From assembly GCF_007859395.1 (NCBI RefSeq), contig NZ_VOHD01000006.1, positions 62,001 through 126,000 on the forward strand: a stretch of DNA of 64,000 nucleotides, in the 5' to 3' direction. The notes below the pieces were generated by a model that saw nothing but the letters and a program-made list of their open reading frames with translations, was not told where the DNA came from and searched no databases. This document shows, in pieces, positions 1 to 8,749 of this stretch. The translations under genes and the position numbers were made by a program. Numbering within the stretch: the first letter of the stretch is position 1; the number at the start of each line of letters is the position of its first letter. This DNA comes from Planomicrobium sp. CPCC 101110. GTDB lineage: Bacteria > Bacillota > Bacilli > Bacillales_A > Planococcaceae.

Positions 1-2
1 CA

Positions 3-68
3 ATAAGCATTGGGATTCATCAAGAAAAAAGTAAGCAGCAATTCATACTTAACGATTTAAAGAACTAA
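3..68 (+). pseudogene. 3' end of NfsA-type nitroreductase (degraded, left edge)
   Basis: In frame 3 the first bases read as about 21 residues ending at a TAA (66-68). They match the C-terminus of the intact nitroreductase at 30342-31082: both have a His-x-Glu-Lys/Arg-Ser-Lys-x-x-Phe pattern. The bases after the stop (GGCTTTGCAAA and the leader up to the exporter gene) are also shared with the intact locus, where they still code for the last residues. So this is the tail of a second nitroreductase whose reading frame ends early. The rest of the gene lies outside the window, so it may be whole upstream or broken. Confidence 0.6.
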
Positions 69-124
69 GGCTTTGCAAAAAATAAACCGTTATTAAGTTA
101 ATCAGGTTACTGGGAGAGAAAAAG

Positions 125-1561
125 ATGAAGAAACAATACAATACGCGTGCCATCTTGGCGTCGCTGCTGATCGTTGGTTTTGTGGGGATGTTTAGTGAAA
201 CAGCCCTAAATATTGCCATGACGAATTTAATGGACGTGTTCCAGATTACGGCTGCAACTGCCCAGTGGCTGACGACCGGGTTCTTACTGACGCTCGGCAT
301 CTTGATGCCAGTAAGCGGATTGCTGCTGCAGAAGTTTACTACAAGACAACTGTTTGTAAGTTCGCTAATAAGCTCAATTGTGGGCACATTGATTGCGGCG
401 CTCGCGTTCAATTTTGAAATGTTGATGTTTGCCCGGGTTTTACAGGCAGTTGGCATGGGCTTGCTGCTTCCCCTCCTGTTCAATACGATTCTTGTCATCT
501 ATCCCCCTGAAAAGCGGGGAGCAGCTATGGGATTCGTCGGATTGGTCATTATGTTCGCACCAGCGACCGGACCGACCATCGGCGGTTTACTGATCCAGTA
601 TTTTACGTGGCATTACATTTTCTGGTTCTCGCTGCCACTTTTAGTCGTGGGGTTATTGATTGGATTAAAGTATTTGGAAAATGTCACCGAGGTCACAAAA
701 CCCCGGATCGATCTCTTATCGATTGCCTTATCAACCATCGGCTTTGGAGGAGTGGTCTTTGGCTTCAGCAAAGCAGGCGAAGGCTCGGAAGGTTGGACTA
801 GTACAGTGGTGGTCGCTTCCATTGTCGTCGGGCTCGTTGCTTTAGTCTTGTTCGTCCTGCGTCAGACTTCTATGAAAGATCCCATGTTAAACCTGAGCGT
901 TTTCAAGTATCCCATGTACGTCATTGGGCTGCTTCTGGTCCTGATCTGCATGATGATTATTATGTCAAGCATGATCATTTTGCCGATGTTCCTTCAAACT
1001 GGCGCCGGATTCTCAGTATTCATCGCCGGACTCATGCTTCTGCCGGGCAGTGCGCTAAATGGTATTCTGTCACCATTAGTAGGACGGTTATTCGATAAGT
1101 ATGGACCGACATGGCTGGTTATTCCAGGCCTTGTTCTCGTTGCGGTTATGCTTTGGTTCTTTGCCACGCTATCCCCAGCTTCTTCCGTGGCCTTTATTGT
1201 ACTATTGCATATCGGGCTCATGGTGGGGATCTCCTTGATTTGGATGCCAGCCCAAACGAACGGTTTGAACCAATTGCCGCCGGCATTATACCCGCACGGT
1301 ACAGCCGTTCTGAACACGCTGCAGCAGGTTATGGGAGCGATTGGAACAGCGGTCGCCATCAGTATCCTGACGAGTGGTATGGAGAAGTACCTGCATGGCT
1401 CCTCCGATCCGACAAAGCTAACCGAAATCGCCAAAGCGATAACTGCAGGTTCACAAAATGTCTTCTTGGTTGCAATGTTCGTTGCATTGCTAGGCATTGT
1501 CTTCGCGTTCTTCATCCGTCACACAGTTGCCAGCCATAAGTCGGCGCCATCCATCCATTGA
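125..1561 (+). CDS. DHA2-family MFS drug exporter, copy 1
   Basis: This 478-residue protein is a proton-driven multidrug exporter of the DHA2 (14-helix, EmrB/QacA-like) major facilitator family, acting in the cytoplasmic membrane. It is almost entirely hydrophobic segments, and it carries the antiporter motif C (PATGPTIGG near residue 145) and a charged loop (PPEKRGAAMG) before it. The ATG at 125 has a GGGAGAG ribosome binding site at about 112-118. Its leader and protein are nearly the same as the 478-residue exporter at 31122-32558, with only scattered conservative changes. It sits after a nitroreductase tail, as does its twin, so it probably belongs to a nitro/flavin detoxification module. 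The substrate cannot be read from sequence. Confidence 0.9.
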   Translation: MKKQYNTRAILASLLIVGFVGMFSETALNIAMTNLMDVFQITAATAQWLTTGFLLTLGILMPVSGLLLQKFTTRQLFVSSLISSIVGTLIAALAFNFEMLMFARVLQAVGMGLLLPLLFNTILVIYPPEKRGAAMGFVGLVIMFAPATGPTIGGLLIQYFTWHYIFWFSLPLLVVGLLIGLKYLENVTEVTKPRIDLLSIALSTIGFGGVVFGFSKAGEGSEGWTSTVVVASIVVGLVALVLFVLRQTSMKDPMLNLSVFKYPMYVIGLLLVLICMMIIMSSMIILPMFLQTGAGFSVFIAGLMLLPGSALNGILSPLVGRLFDKYGPTWLVIPGLVLVAVMLWFFATLSPASSVAFIVLLHIGLMVGISLIWMPAQTNGLNQLPPALYPHGTAVLNTLQQVMGAIGTAVAISILTSGMEKYLHGSSDPTKLTEIAKAITAGSQNVFLVAMFVALLGIVFAFFIRHTVASHKSAPSIH

Positions 1562-1644
1562 TTTCATCAAAGGAGAACGGAATGCATAAATTCTTCGCAG
1601 CTGGTGGATGAATAAATCAATTATATAAAAAACATGTATTCTCT

Positions 1645-1687
1645 GAAGTCAGTATCGGTCCATGCTCGGACTTATGCTGACTTTTTA
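1645..1687 (+). terminator. Rho-independent terminator after exporter copy 1
   Basis: AAGTCAG (1646-1652) pairs with CTGACTT (1677-1683), with an inner GTCC/GGAC stem, followed by a run of T. It separates the exporter from the nitronate monooxygenase. Confidence 0.75.
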
Positions 1688-1702
1688 TAAGGAGTGTAGT
1701 CA

Positions 1703-2677
1703 ATGATTTCAGTAAGAATGCCTAATAGGATATGCGAAATATTAAATATAGAAAAACCAATTGTACAAGGCCCAATGTCTTGGATTACAAATGCCGAATT
1801 TGTTGCAGCGGTAAGCAATGCTGGGGGATTAGGTTTTCTAGGTCCAAATGCCGGTCAGATTGATACAACTCGTTCACCTGAAATAAGTGCGGAACGAATG
1901 AGAACTGAAATACAAAAAATAAAAACTTTAACGAATAAGCCATTTGGAATACCTGTAATCGTACATTCTGATTTAGCTTACACATGGCCAATTTTAGAAA
2001 TGGTTATTGAGGAGAAAGTTCCTGTTGTTATCGTGAACGGTCTACTGGATGAAAGAATCTTTAAACCATTAAAAGAAAACAATATTAAAATTGTTTATAG
2101 ACCCCTTACTCCTACTATTAAAGATGCAAAAGCTGCAGAAGAATTTGGAGTAGATGTTTATGTAGCGACTGGATTTGATGAAGGTGGGACGGTTCCAGAA
2201 CAAGTCATAGGAACATTTTCGATTGTTCCAATGATTGCAGATGCGATAAATATTCCTGTAATGGCAGCTGGTGGTATTGGAGACGTTAGAGGAGTGCGGG
2301 CTGCATTTGCTTTAGGCGCTGAAGGTGTGTTTGCTGGGAGTGTCTTTATTCCAACAAAAGAAAACCCAGCTGCAGAAAACGTGAAACAAATGATTGTAGA
2401 TGCTACAGCAGAAGATTTACTGATGTTCCGTACTTTGCCGGCATACTATCGTTCTTTACCAACTCAATTAGCATATAAACTAGTCGAAATGGATAACCAA
2501 GGTGTTAGTCGTGAAGAAATAGCAAAAACGATGGTTGGCTCAATTGGAATGCGTATCGGCATGCTGGAAGGCAATACAGAGGATGGCTATATTTCTATAG
2601 GTACTGGAATTACGCCAATCAAAGAAATCAGAACCGTAAAAGAAGTGGTTGATACTTTAATGCAAGACTTTAATTGA
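1703..2677 (+). CDS. Nitronate monooxygenase family flavoenzyme
   Basis: This 324-residue protein belongs to the FMN-dependent nitronate monooxygenase / 2-nitropropane dioxygenase family, TIM-barrel enzymes that oxidise alkyl nitronates to carbonyl compounds and nitrite. Visible family marks are the N-terminal PIVQGPMSW segment, NAGGLGFLG, the phosphate-binding AAGGIGD (about residue 191), and the GTVPEQVIGTFSIVP stretch typical of Firmicute members. An AAGGAG site precedes the ATG. The gene is clearly more AT-rich than the exporter upstream, so the two may have different histories. It follows a terminator and is likely a unit of its own. The related FabK enoyl reductases are a less likely identity. 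Confidence 0.85.
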   Translation: MISVRMPNRICEILNIEKPIVQGPMSWITNAEFVAAVSNAGGLGFLGPNAGQIDTTRSPEISAERMRTEIQKIKTLTNKPFGIPVIVHSDLAYTWPILEMVIEEKVPVVIVNGLLDERIFKPLKENNIKIVYRPLTPTIKDAKAAEEFGVDVYVATGFDEGGTVPEQVIGTFSIVPMIADAINIPVMAAGGIGDVRGVRAAFALGAEGVFAGSVFIPTKENPAAENVKQMIVDATAEDLLMFRTLPAYYRSLPTQLAYKLVEMDNQGVSREEIAKTMVGSIGMRIGMLEGNTEDGYISIGTGITPIKEIRTVKEVVDTLMQDFN

Positions 2678-2761
2678 ACTTATTAAACAACTGTCTAGAA
2701 ATATAAAGATTCTCTCTATCTTCTTAACAGAGACCCTAAAGAATTATGTGTAAATAGATAG

Positions 2762-2908
2762 TTAGAGAGGTTAGTCGCACAAAAATTAAGAGCACTGGCA
2801 AAAGAGACTTTAGTTGATGAAATTATGATTGTTGATTTTTATGGGGAACAAGAAGGGCGTTTAAAAGCCTATAATTTGCTTGCAGAAGAATTCTTGCATT
2901 CAACATAA
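2762..2908 (+). pseudogene. C-terminal remnant of luciferase-like monooxygenase
   Basis: An open stretch of 48 codons ending in TAA (2906-2908) matches the last residues of the luciferase-like monooxygenase at 33293-34297: both have Asp-Glu-Ile-Met-Ile, then Asp-(Phe/Trp)-Tyr, then Arg-Leu-Lys-(Ala/Gly)-Tyr. It is preceded directly by an in-frame TAG and has no start, so only the tail of the gene survives. In the second module the complete gene lies just upstream of an NtaA-type monooxygenase, which is also the position here. Confidence 0.7.
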
Positions 2909-2973
2909 GAAAATAAATACTTAAAATTTAAGATAATCATCATATTTTATTCCGATAGAGAGAAGGTAAAAGA

Positions 2974-4101
2974 GTGGATAATAGAAAAATGTTAAAAATG
3001 GGGGCTATTATTGAAGGGGTGGGCTATAACCATATGGGGTGGCGACACCCTGACATGCCTGCTGATGCGAGTGAAAATATCGATTACTATGTAAAACAAG
3101 CAAAAATTGCAGAAAAGGCGAAATTCGATACTTTGTTTTTAATCGATGTCAGCCATGTTGGGCCGGGAAACATACCGCATTACTTGAGTATGTTTGAAGG
3201 GGTCAGCATCATGTCTGCGCTCAGCATGGTTACTAAGAATATTGGCCTTTCAGCAACCATTGCTGCGTCGTACGGAGATCCATTTTCTGCTGCAAGACAG
3301 ATATTATCCCTCGACAAAATCAGCAAAGGCCGGGCCTCCCTAAATGCGATTACCTCTAATCCGGGAGGAATGGTGAATTACAGTAGAGGGCATCTAACAA
3401 AAGCAGATCAGTACCCGATGCAAAAAGAATTTATGGAGATTCTCTTAGGTTTATGGGATTCATATGAAGATGATGCTTTTATACGAGATAAAGCAAATGG
3501 AATCTATTTAAATCCACAAAAAATGCATCCCATAAACTATAGGGGGAATTATTTCTCGGTAGATGGTCCATTGAATCTTAGTCGTTCAGTCCAAGGTAGA
3601 CCGGTACTCTTCACGGCGGGTATGTCTGATAATTTTATGAATAATGCTGCGAAGTATACGGATGGCGTCTTTACCTTTGCTCAATCAGTTGATCATTTAA
3701 AAGAAATTGTGACAAAAATTAAAAAAAAGGTAGCATTGGAAGGACGATCCTCTGAGGACTTTATTGTTGCGGTTTCACAGCAAGTGCTTGTTGGCAGAAC
3801 TGAAAAAGAAGCCGAAGAAAAATTCCGGGAAATGGAAAGTTTAATCCCTCAGTATCGAATTCCAAAACCTTTATTTTTCGGTTCGGCCGAGAAAGTCGCC
3901 GATCAAATTCAGGAATGGTATGAAGCAGGTGCCATGGATATGTTGCTGGTTCAACAAGAGCATCCAACAGCTTTAAAAGATTTCGCTGATTTAGTCGTTC
4001 CAATTTTACAGGATAGAGGCATCTTCCGTACAGAATATGAATCAAATACCTTACGAGGAAATTTAGGATTGCCTTATCCCCAAAATAGATATTCTATCTG
4101 A
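2974..4101 (+). CDS. NtaA/SnaA/DszA-type FMN monooxygenase, shortened
   Basis: This is a 375-residue class C flavin monooxygenase (luciferase-like TIM barrel) of the NtaA/SnaA/DszA group. Such enzymes use FMNH2 from a partner reductase and oxygen to attack compounds such as nitrilotriacetate or organic sulfides and sulfones. The GTG at 2974 is used with AGAAGG 7 bases upstream. The N-terminal barrel, the SFSAARQ-like FMN segment and the C-terminal GNLGLPYP tail are present. Compared with its relatives here (443-462 residues) it lacks about 60 residues between the EKFREMESL helix and the FFGSAEKVADQIQEW helix. This is either a subfamily trait or an in-frame deletion that may harm activity. Confidence 0.82.
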   Translation: MDNRKMLKMGAIIEGVGYNHMGWRHPDMPADASENIDYYVKQAKIAEKAKFDTLFLIDVSHVGPGNIPHYLSMFEGVSIMSALSMVTKNIGLSATIAASYGDPFSAARQILSLDKISKGRASLNAITSNPGGMVNYSRGHLTKADQYPMQKEFMEILLGLWDSYEDDAFIRDKANGIYLNPQKMHPINYRGNYFSVDGPLNLSRSVQGRPVLFTAGMSDNFMNNAAKYTDGVFTFAQSVDHLKEIVTKIKKKVALEGRSSEDFIVAVSQQVLVGRTEKEAEEKFREMESLIPQYRIPKPLFFGSAEKVADQIQEWYEAGAMDMLLVQQEHPTALKDFADLVVPILQDRGIFRTEYESNTLRGNLGLPYPQNRYSI

Positions 4102-4125
4102 ATAAATTGAAGAGAGGTGTGACCA

Positions 4126-4275
4126 ATGGAACTAGAAGATATCATCCTCGCTTGTATAGAAGAACACCCAGGAATGAGTGCGAAGAAGGTGGTTTCATGT
4201 TTGGATTCAAAAACAAACGGTTTCACAGTAACCGAAGAAACGAAGCCGCAAGCTTCGATTTCCAAACAATTCTGA
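4126..4275 (+). pseudogene. Truncated small winged-helix-like protein, copy A
   Basis: A 49-residue frame starts at ATG 4126 with a GAGAGGTGTG site upstream. It matches the first half of the intact 76-residue protein at 28608-28838, including the shared leader, the MEDxIL..CI.E.PG.SAKK start and the SCLDS segment. It stops at TGA 4273, before the basic GDRWYFM end. It sits between a monooxygenase and an FMN reductase gene. A second broken copy (36094-36210) keeps only the other half. Confidence 0.6.
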
Positions 4276-4313
4276 AGAGATTTTAAATACAGTTTATCGA
4301 AGGAGAGATTCTT

Positions 4314-4862
4314 ATGGAAACAAAAATTAATATTATCGCCATATCCGGAAGTAGTCGGAAAAAATCTTCAACTCTAAAAGTGCTCAATAGCCTGAATAAA
4401 TTCGTACCCAGCAATGTTAATTATGAAATATACGATGGCATTGAAAAACTTCCACATTTTAATCGTGAATTAGATAATGATAACCCTCCAGCAGAGGTTG
4501 AAGTATATAGAGAATTACTTTCTAGAGCAGATGGAGTCATTATCTGTACACCCGAATATATAAAGGGAGTGCCGGGAGTTTTGAAAAATGCAATTGAATG
4601 GTTGGTTTCGTCTGCCGAGCTTTATGCGAAACCAGTAGCGGTTATTACAGCTTCATGTGATGGGGAAAATGCTCATCAAGCCTTGCAACTTAATTTGTCT
4701 ATGGTCAATGCGAATGTGTTCGATGGCGGAGCCTTATTAATTTCCGGTGAAAACAATAGATTGAACGAAGACGGGGAATTTATAAAAGATGAGGTTAATT
4801 CTTCACTAAAGCTATTAATATCGAAATTGCTTGAAGAAATTAATAAAAAAGGGTCTTTTTAA
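4314..4862 (+). CDS. NADPH-dependent FMN reductase family protein
   Basis: This 182-residue flavodoxin-fold protein belongs to the NADPH-dependent FMN reductase family. It begins with the FMN phosphate loop (ISGSSRKKSSTLK, residues 9-21) and has the TPEYIKGVPGVLKNAIEW segment near residue 80 that binds the flavin ring and forms the dimer face. It should reduce FMN with NAD(P)H and could supply FMNH2 to the monooxygenases on both sides (2974 and 5135). The start at 4314 has an AAGGAGAG site 8 bases upstream. Some family members act as quinone or azo reductases instead, so the partner role is inferred from position. Confidence 0.85.
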   Translation: METKINIIAISGSSRKKSSTLKVLNSLNKFVPSNVNYEIYDGIEKLPHFNRELDNDNPPAEVEVYRELLSRADGVIICTPEYIKGVPGVLKNAIEWLVSSAELYAKPVAVITASCDGENAHQALQLNLSMVNANVFDGGALLISGENNRLNEDGEFIKDEVNSSLKLLISKLLEEINKKGSF

Positions 4863-4887
4863 GATCGGTTTTTTAGATAAATTGATA

Positions 4888-5075
4888 TAGAAGAAAGACC
4901 AGGTATTTAGATATTCAGAGAAATACTAAATTGCTGAAATGAAAGGATAGAAAAATTATGAGTGATATTATTATTATTTCTGGAAGTCCTTCTGATATCT
5001 CAAAAACGAAGAAGGTTCTTGACTATTTGGGGACAATTTTGGAGTTGGAAGGATTTTCAATAAAACATATTTCAG
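4888..5075 (+). repeat. Long direct repeat, copy 1 (other copy 32607-32794)
   Basis: About 188 bases, from a non-coding leader through the first 39 codons of an SsuE-like reductase, match 32607-32794 without gaps and with only scattered substitutions. The match ends abruptly at 5075, where the frame runs into TGA. This marks the breakpoint of a deletion in block 1. Confidence 0.75.
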
Positions 5076-5083
5076 ATTTTTGA
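4958..5083 (+). pseudogene. N-terminal fragment of SsuE-like FMN reductase
   Basis: ATG 4958 opens a 41-residue frame with the flavin phosphate loop IIISGSPSD. It is nearly the same as the first 39 residues of the 173-residue reductase at 32677-33198. It then ends at TGA 5081-5083, so three quarters of the protein is missing. The ribosome binding site GAAAGGATAG is intact. Confidence 0.75.
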
Positions 5084-5134
5084 ATCATATTAGCAAGTAG
5101 ATACCATATGAAAATAAATTAGGGGGAATTATTT

Positions 5135-6466
5135 ATGTCTGAAAAAAAACAAATGTTGCTTGGTTTAGGATTTACAGGGGCATTCGGTGCAAATGCTAAA
5201 GCTTGGAAAAGTGAGGGTGTCAATGTGACTACTTATCCAGATATTAATGCAGATATTCGCTATGCTCAACTTGCCGAAAAAGGTAAATTTCAATTTATAT
5301 TTGTAGGTGATTTCCCTGGAGCAATACCCGATGATAACAGGGAGGTGCCAGCGATGACGATTGAACCTATCATTACTGCCACTGCAATATTACAACAAAC
5401 AAAACACATTGGTGTGGCGTCAACTGTACATACTCAGTGGAATTATCCTTTTACTTTAGCACGTCAATTTAAAGGGATAGATTTAATGAGTGGTGGACGT
5501 ATTGCTTGGAATGCTGTTACGGGATCAAGTCCAAAGGCAGCAGAAAACTTTGGTGTAAAACTAATGGATAGTAGATCACGTTATGAAAGTCATTATGAGT
5601 TCGTAGAAACTGTACAGCACTTATGGGCAACATGGGGAAAAGATGCTCTAAAAGCTGATAAAGAAACCGGTGTATTTGCGGATTATAGCCAAGTAAAACC
5701 TGTTCATATATCTGGTAAACATATACAGGCAAATGGAGCCTTGCCAATTCCACCTTCACCACAAGGACAACCGGTCATCTTTCACTCTGGTGGATCTCCA
5801 AATAGTATTGCGTTTGCAGGACGCTATGCGAGTGCAATGATTGGTGAAGTGTGGACGAAAGAACAAGGTATTGCTACAAGAAATGCACTACGCCAGGCTG
5901 CGATAGACGCGGGTCGAAAACCAGATGAGATTAAATTTATCGCAGGACTCATGCCGGTTGTTGCAAATTCTAAACGTGAAGCAATAGATCGTCACGCAAG
6001 TTTTATGGATGAAAATATAGTACAACAACGTGCATTTCATATCGGAATGATATTAGGAATCAGCTTAACTCCTCAAGATTTAGAACGCCCGATCGCACCA
6101 GAACTTTTAGACAAGGTAAAAATCGACCGTTACTCTGATCCTCGTGCTGAGAATGTTTTAAAGGTGGCGCGTGAAGGTTGGACATTACGCGATATCATTT
6201 ATCATTCTGTGATTGATTACCATCCTGCAACATTAGGTGATGCAAAAGAAACTGCGGATTACCTAACTGAAATGTTTGAAAGTGGCGCAGCAGATGGCTT
6301 TTGGATACTACCAGATGCTTATGAAACCGACTTTAAACGTTTTGTAGAAGAAGTGGTCCCTATCTTACAGGAACGTGGTGTATTCCATGAAGATTATGAT
6401 GGAGAGACATTAAGAGAAAATCTTGGTGTGCCCTATCAATATGGTGTAGATAAACGATTATCTTAA
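5135..6466 (+). CDS. NtaA/SnaA/DszA-type FMN-dependent monooxygenase
   Basis: This full-length 443-residue class C flavin monooxygenase has all the usual group features: an N-terminal barrel start after KKQMLLGLGF, the NYPFTLARQFKGID segment, GGRIAWNAVTG, the PIPPSPQGQPVIFHSGGS loop, and the C-terminal GETLRENLGVPYQYG tail. Known relatives oxidise nitrilotriacetate, dibenzothiophene sulfone, dimethyl sulfide or pristinamycin precursors, using FMNH2 from a separate reductase. A GGGGG-rich site (about 5121-5127) precedes ATG 5135. It follows an FMN reductase gene and closes the first module, with a clear terminator at 6481. The substrate is unknown. Confidence 0.88.
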   Translation: MSEKKQMLLGLGFTGAFGANAKAWKSEGVNVTTYPDINADIRYAQLAEKGKFQFIFVGDFPGAIPDDNREVPAMTIEPIITATAILQQTKHIGVASTVHTQWNYPFTLARQFKGIDLMSGGRIAWNAVTGSSPKAAENFGVKLMDSRSRYESHYEFVETVQHLWATWGKDALKADKETGVFADYSQVKPVHISGKHIQANGALPIPPSPQGQPVIFHSGGSPNSIAFAGRYASAMIGEVWTKEQGIATRNALRQAAIDAGRKPDEIKFIAGLMPVVANSKREAIDRHASFMDENIVQQRAFHIGMILGISLTPQDLERPIAPELLDKVKIDRYSDPRAENVLKVAREGWTLRDIIYHSVIDYHPATLGDAKETADYLTEMFESGAADGFWILPDAYETDFKRFVEEVVPILQERGVFHEDYDGETLRENLGVPYQYGVDKRLS

Positions 6467-6480
6467 TAGAAGTAATATAG

Positions 6481-6511
6481 AGCACAGGCTGATAATGGCC
6501 TGTGCTTCTTT
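6481..6511 (+). terminator. Rho-independent terminator of first module
   Basis: AGCACAGGC (6481-6489) and GCCTGTGCT (6498-6506) form a perfect 9-bp stem with an 8-base loop, followed by a T-rich tail. It lies 14 bases after the monooxygenase stop. Confidence 0.85.
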
Positions 6512-6602
6512 ATGAGCGTAAAAAACCAGGTCTTAAGAAAGTACGTAAATCACCACGGTTCTCAAAATGTTAATAGAAACACTGATATATCAGTGTGCAC
6601 AG

Positions 6603-6648
6603 AAAAAGCCTGATTTCTCAAATTAATGTTGAGAAATTGGGCTTTTTA
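6603..6648. terminator. Second hairpin, possibly bidirectional terminator
   Basis: AAAAAGCC, then GATTTCTCAA, pair with TTGAGAAATT, then GGCTTTTTA, forming a long stem with A and T tracts on both sides. No gene ends right beside it on the minus strand. Confidence 0.6.
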
Positions 6649-7024
6649 TATTTACTTATAGTGCAAAATAACGCCTAAAGTGACAAGCAATTGAATTTCT
6701 TATCAATTGGATTTCCCCTTTTGATTAAATAACAGTTATTGCTTTAACTACCGGTAGTCAAACATCTTTTAGTAGTGACTAGTAGGAAGGGAGACTTTGA
6801 TTTGCACAGCCTCTAAAAAAACAGTACCCTTAAAAAAAACTGGTTTTCAGAAATATAAATTCTATTTATAAAAGCTTCTGAAAACTTGTCGGTATTTAGT
6901 TTATATTTCACCGCTTTATCGGAAGAAGGATTAAGGTATAGTAGCAAGGGTATATTACAAGAAGTATGGTAAAGTTATAAAGCTATAATGAAGAAAAGTT
7001 ATACATAGAATAAAAATCAAATAG
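6649..7024. other. Gene-free stretch before GAF-STAS gene
   Basis: AT-rich sequence with no convincing reading frame. It presumably holds the promoter of the gene at 7040, but I could not pick a convincing -35/-10 pair. Confidence 0.4.
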
Positions 7025-7039
7025 TTGGGAGGGGATTAT

Positions 7040-7864
7040 ATGTCAACGCTCGATATTGAATATTCAAATGTTGAGGAAGCTGCTGAAACTGTATTCCATA
7101 TTTTAAAAGATAGTATTGGAGTAAATACGTTCTTTATTGCAAAGAATGATGGCTATACAGTGGATGTGCTAAAAGCTTTTAACCGAGAAAAATTGTTGCT
7201 GGAAGAAGGATTTCAAACGGAATTCAATCAATCTTATTGAATACATATTATTCGGAGTGGTCGGGAACCGCTCATTATACCGAATTTAAATGAAAACGAT
7301 TTAACCAAAAACATGGAAGTCACGAAAGGATGGGGAGGGGGATCATTGATCGGAATTCCCATCATTTCTAAGACAGGTAAGAAGTTTGGTACATTATGCG
7401 GGATGGATGATGTGCCATTCGAGTTTCAAGAAAAAGACATCTCTTTATTTAAGAGGATGGCTGACTTGCTTACCTACATACTAGAAGTAGATAATGCATA
7501 CCAAGAGGTATTGAAACTCTCTACTCCAGTCGTTTTGGTCTCAGCTCGAGTCGGTGTTCTTCCAGTTATAGGAAATATTCACGCTAAACGAAGCAATCAA
7601 ATGATGGAAACGATTTTATTTGAAAGCAAAAGGCTTGATCTTGAACATTTAGTCATCGATTTATCTGGTATTACAGACATTTCACATAATGCAGCTTCTT
7701 ATTTACTTAGTGTAGCGCAAACTTTAAAATTACTTGGTGTTGAAGTTGTTTTCACGGGCATGCGTCCTGACTTAGCTCGAAAAGCAATTTCTTTGCATTC
7801 GGAGTTCAAACATGCCACTTTCTTTTCAAATCTAAAAAGCGGTCTTTCTTTTATTAATAGTTAA
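7040..7864 (+). pseudogene. GAF-STAS protein (RsbR-like) broken by one stop codon
   Basis: The ATG at 7040 has a GGGAGGGG site 6 bases upstream. The frame is broken by TGA at 7238-7240 (codon 67) and then continues in the same frame to 7864, giving a GAF domain (codons 1 to about 145) and a C-terminal STAS domain (about 160-274). The joined protein resembles stressosome RsbR paralogues, which sense signals with a variable N-terminal domain and act on the sigma-B pathway through the STAS domain. Both halves look well conserved, so the break is recent, a sequencing error, or a read-through codon. A decayed STAS tail also lies at 41093-41269. Confidence 0.75.
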
Positions 7865-8038
7865 ATGTCTTTTCTCTTACTGTAACTCAGTGACTTAAAG
7901 CTTACTGCTATTGCGTCTAAACTTTTGAACAATGATTTTTTTTAATAAGGTGGGTCAATTTCATCAATCGTACTTTTAAAAAGTGCAGATTACTCGAGAC
8001 TGATTTAGTGATTTGAGACCCATCTATAATATTGCCTT

Positions 8039-8085
8039 AGGCTGCTGGAGCCCTGAATTCTTTGGGTATCAGTAGCCTATTTTTC
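8039..8085 (+). terminator. Terminator downstream of GAF-STAS gene
   Basis: AGGCTGCTG (8039-8047) pairs with CAGTAGCCT, allowing one G-T pair, and is followed by ATTTTTC. It lies 175 bases after the gene. Confidence 0.6.
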
Positions 8086-8364
8086 TATACAATTCGATCT
8101 TCATTTTCATAGCGTTATATTCAATTATTTCCTCCTCGATATGAATGTTGTTTATCAAGTTGAAATTAACGTACTTGAATTCCTTCCACTAGATATTATT
8201 TGAAAAAAGGATTTTTCTGGCAGTTCTTATGTTGAGGCGTCCTGGTAATAAGGTGATTTTAATTGAAATATAAGGTTGGAGGGGAAGGAAGGATAACTTG
8301 TTATCAAAGATTTACTTTTAGATGGTTATTAATATATGTTCGCAAAATATTAATTTCATGAATA

Positions 8365-8458
8365 AATTTAAGCATTTAAATGGAGAGAAGAGGCTGGTTC
8401 AAGCGCCTCTTCTTTTTCTTTTTGTTCGTAAACGTGTATTTTTGCAAATGCTTAAATT
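8365..8458. repeat. Dispersed two-hairpin repeat copy with outer inverted repeat
   Basis: A GAGAAGAGGC...GCCTCTTCTT hairpin with a T tract (8383-8418) is followed by a TTCGTAAA segment, as in other copies of the repeat at 25610, 27505, 39384, 44004 and 52289. The unit is flanked by a perfect 13-bp inverted repeat: AATTTAAGCATTT (8365-8377) and AAATGCTTAAATT (8446-8458). Confidence 0.55.
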
Positions 8459-8648
8459 AGATTTGCAAAAGGCAGCATAAAATTTTCATACTATCAGAAA
8501 TCAATAAAATAGGAATATTCTTTTCAGTACAGTGTTCAGCTACTTCATAAGTTAGTGAAGTAAACCGAGACAGAGCAATCAGAAAAATGATTTCTTTATA
8601 TCCAGCATGATAAAGTCGATTGAATATAAAGTAGGGTTCATAACTTAA
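8457..8648 (-). pseudogene. SIS-domain remnant of RpiR-type regulator
   Basis: Read on the minus strand, about 63 codons give a SIS-like segment (AGYKEIIFLIALSRFTS, then NIPILLISDS) with no start and a TAA at 8457-8459. This pattern, a hydrophobic strand followed by S-R-x-T and ending in an ISDS turn, is that of MurR/RpiR regulators such as the intact one at 9498. It looks like the leftover of a second RpiR gene next to the hutD-like gene. Confidence 0.55.
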
Positions 8649-8749
8649 TTATTTACATTTTGAATAAAACTGATTGTTGGTGTTTTCAATATAGATTATA
8701 ACTTCTCAGGATATTTGTAATCTGAATATATTTATAGTCTATGCGTTCA

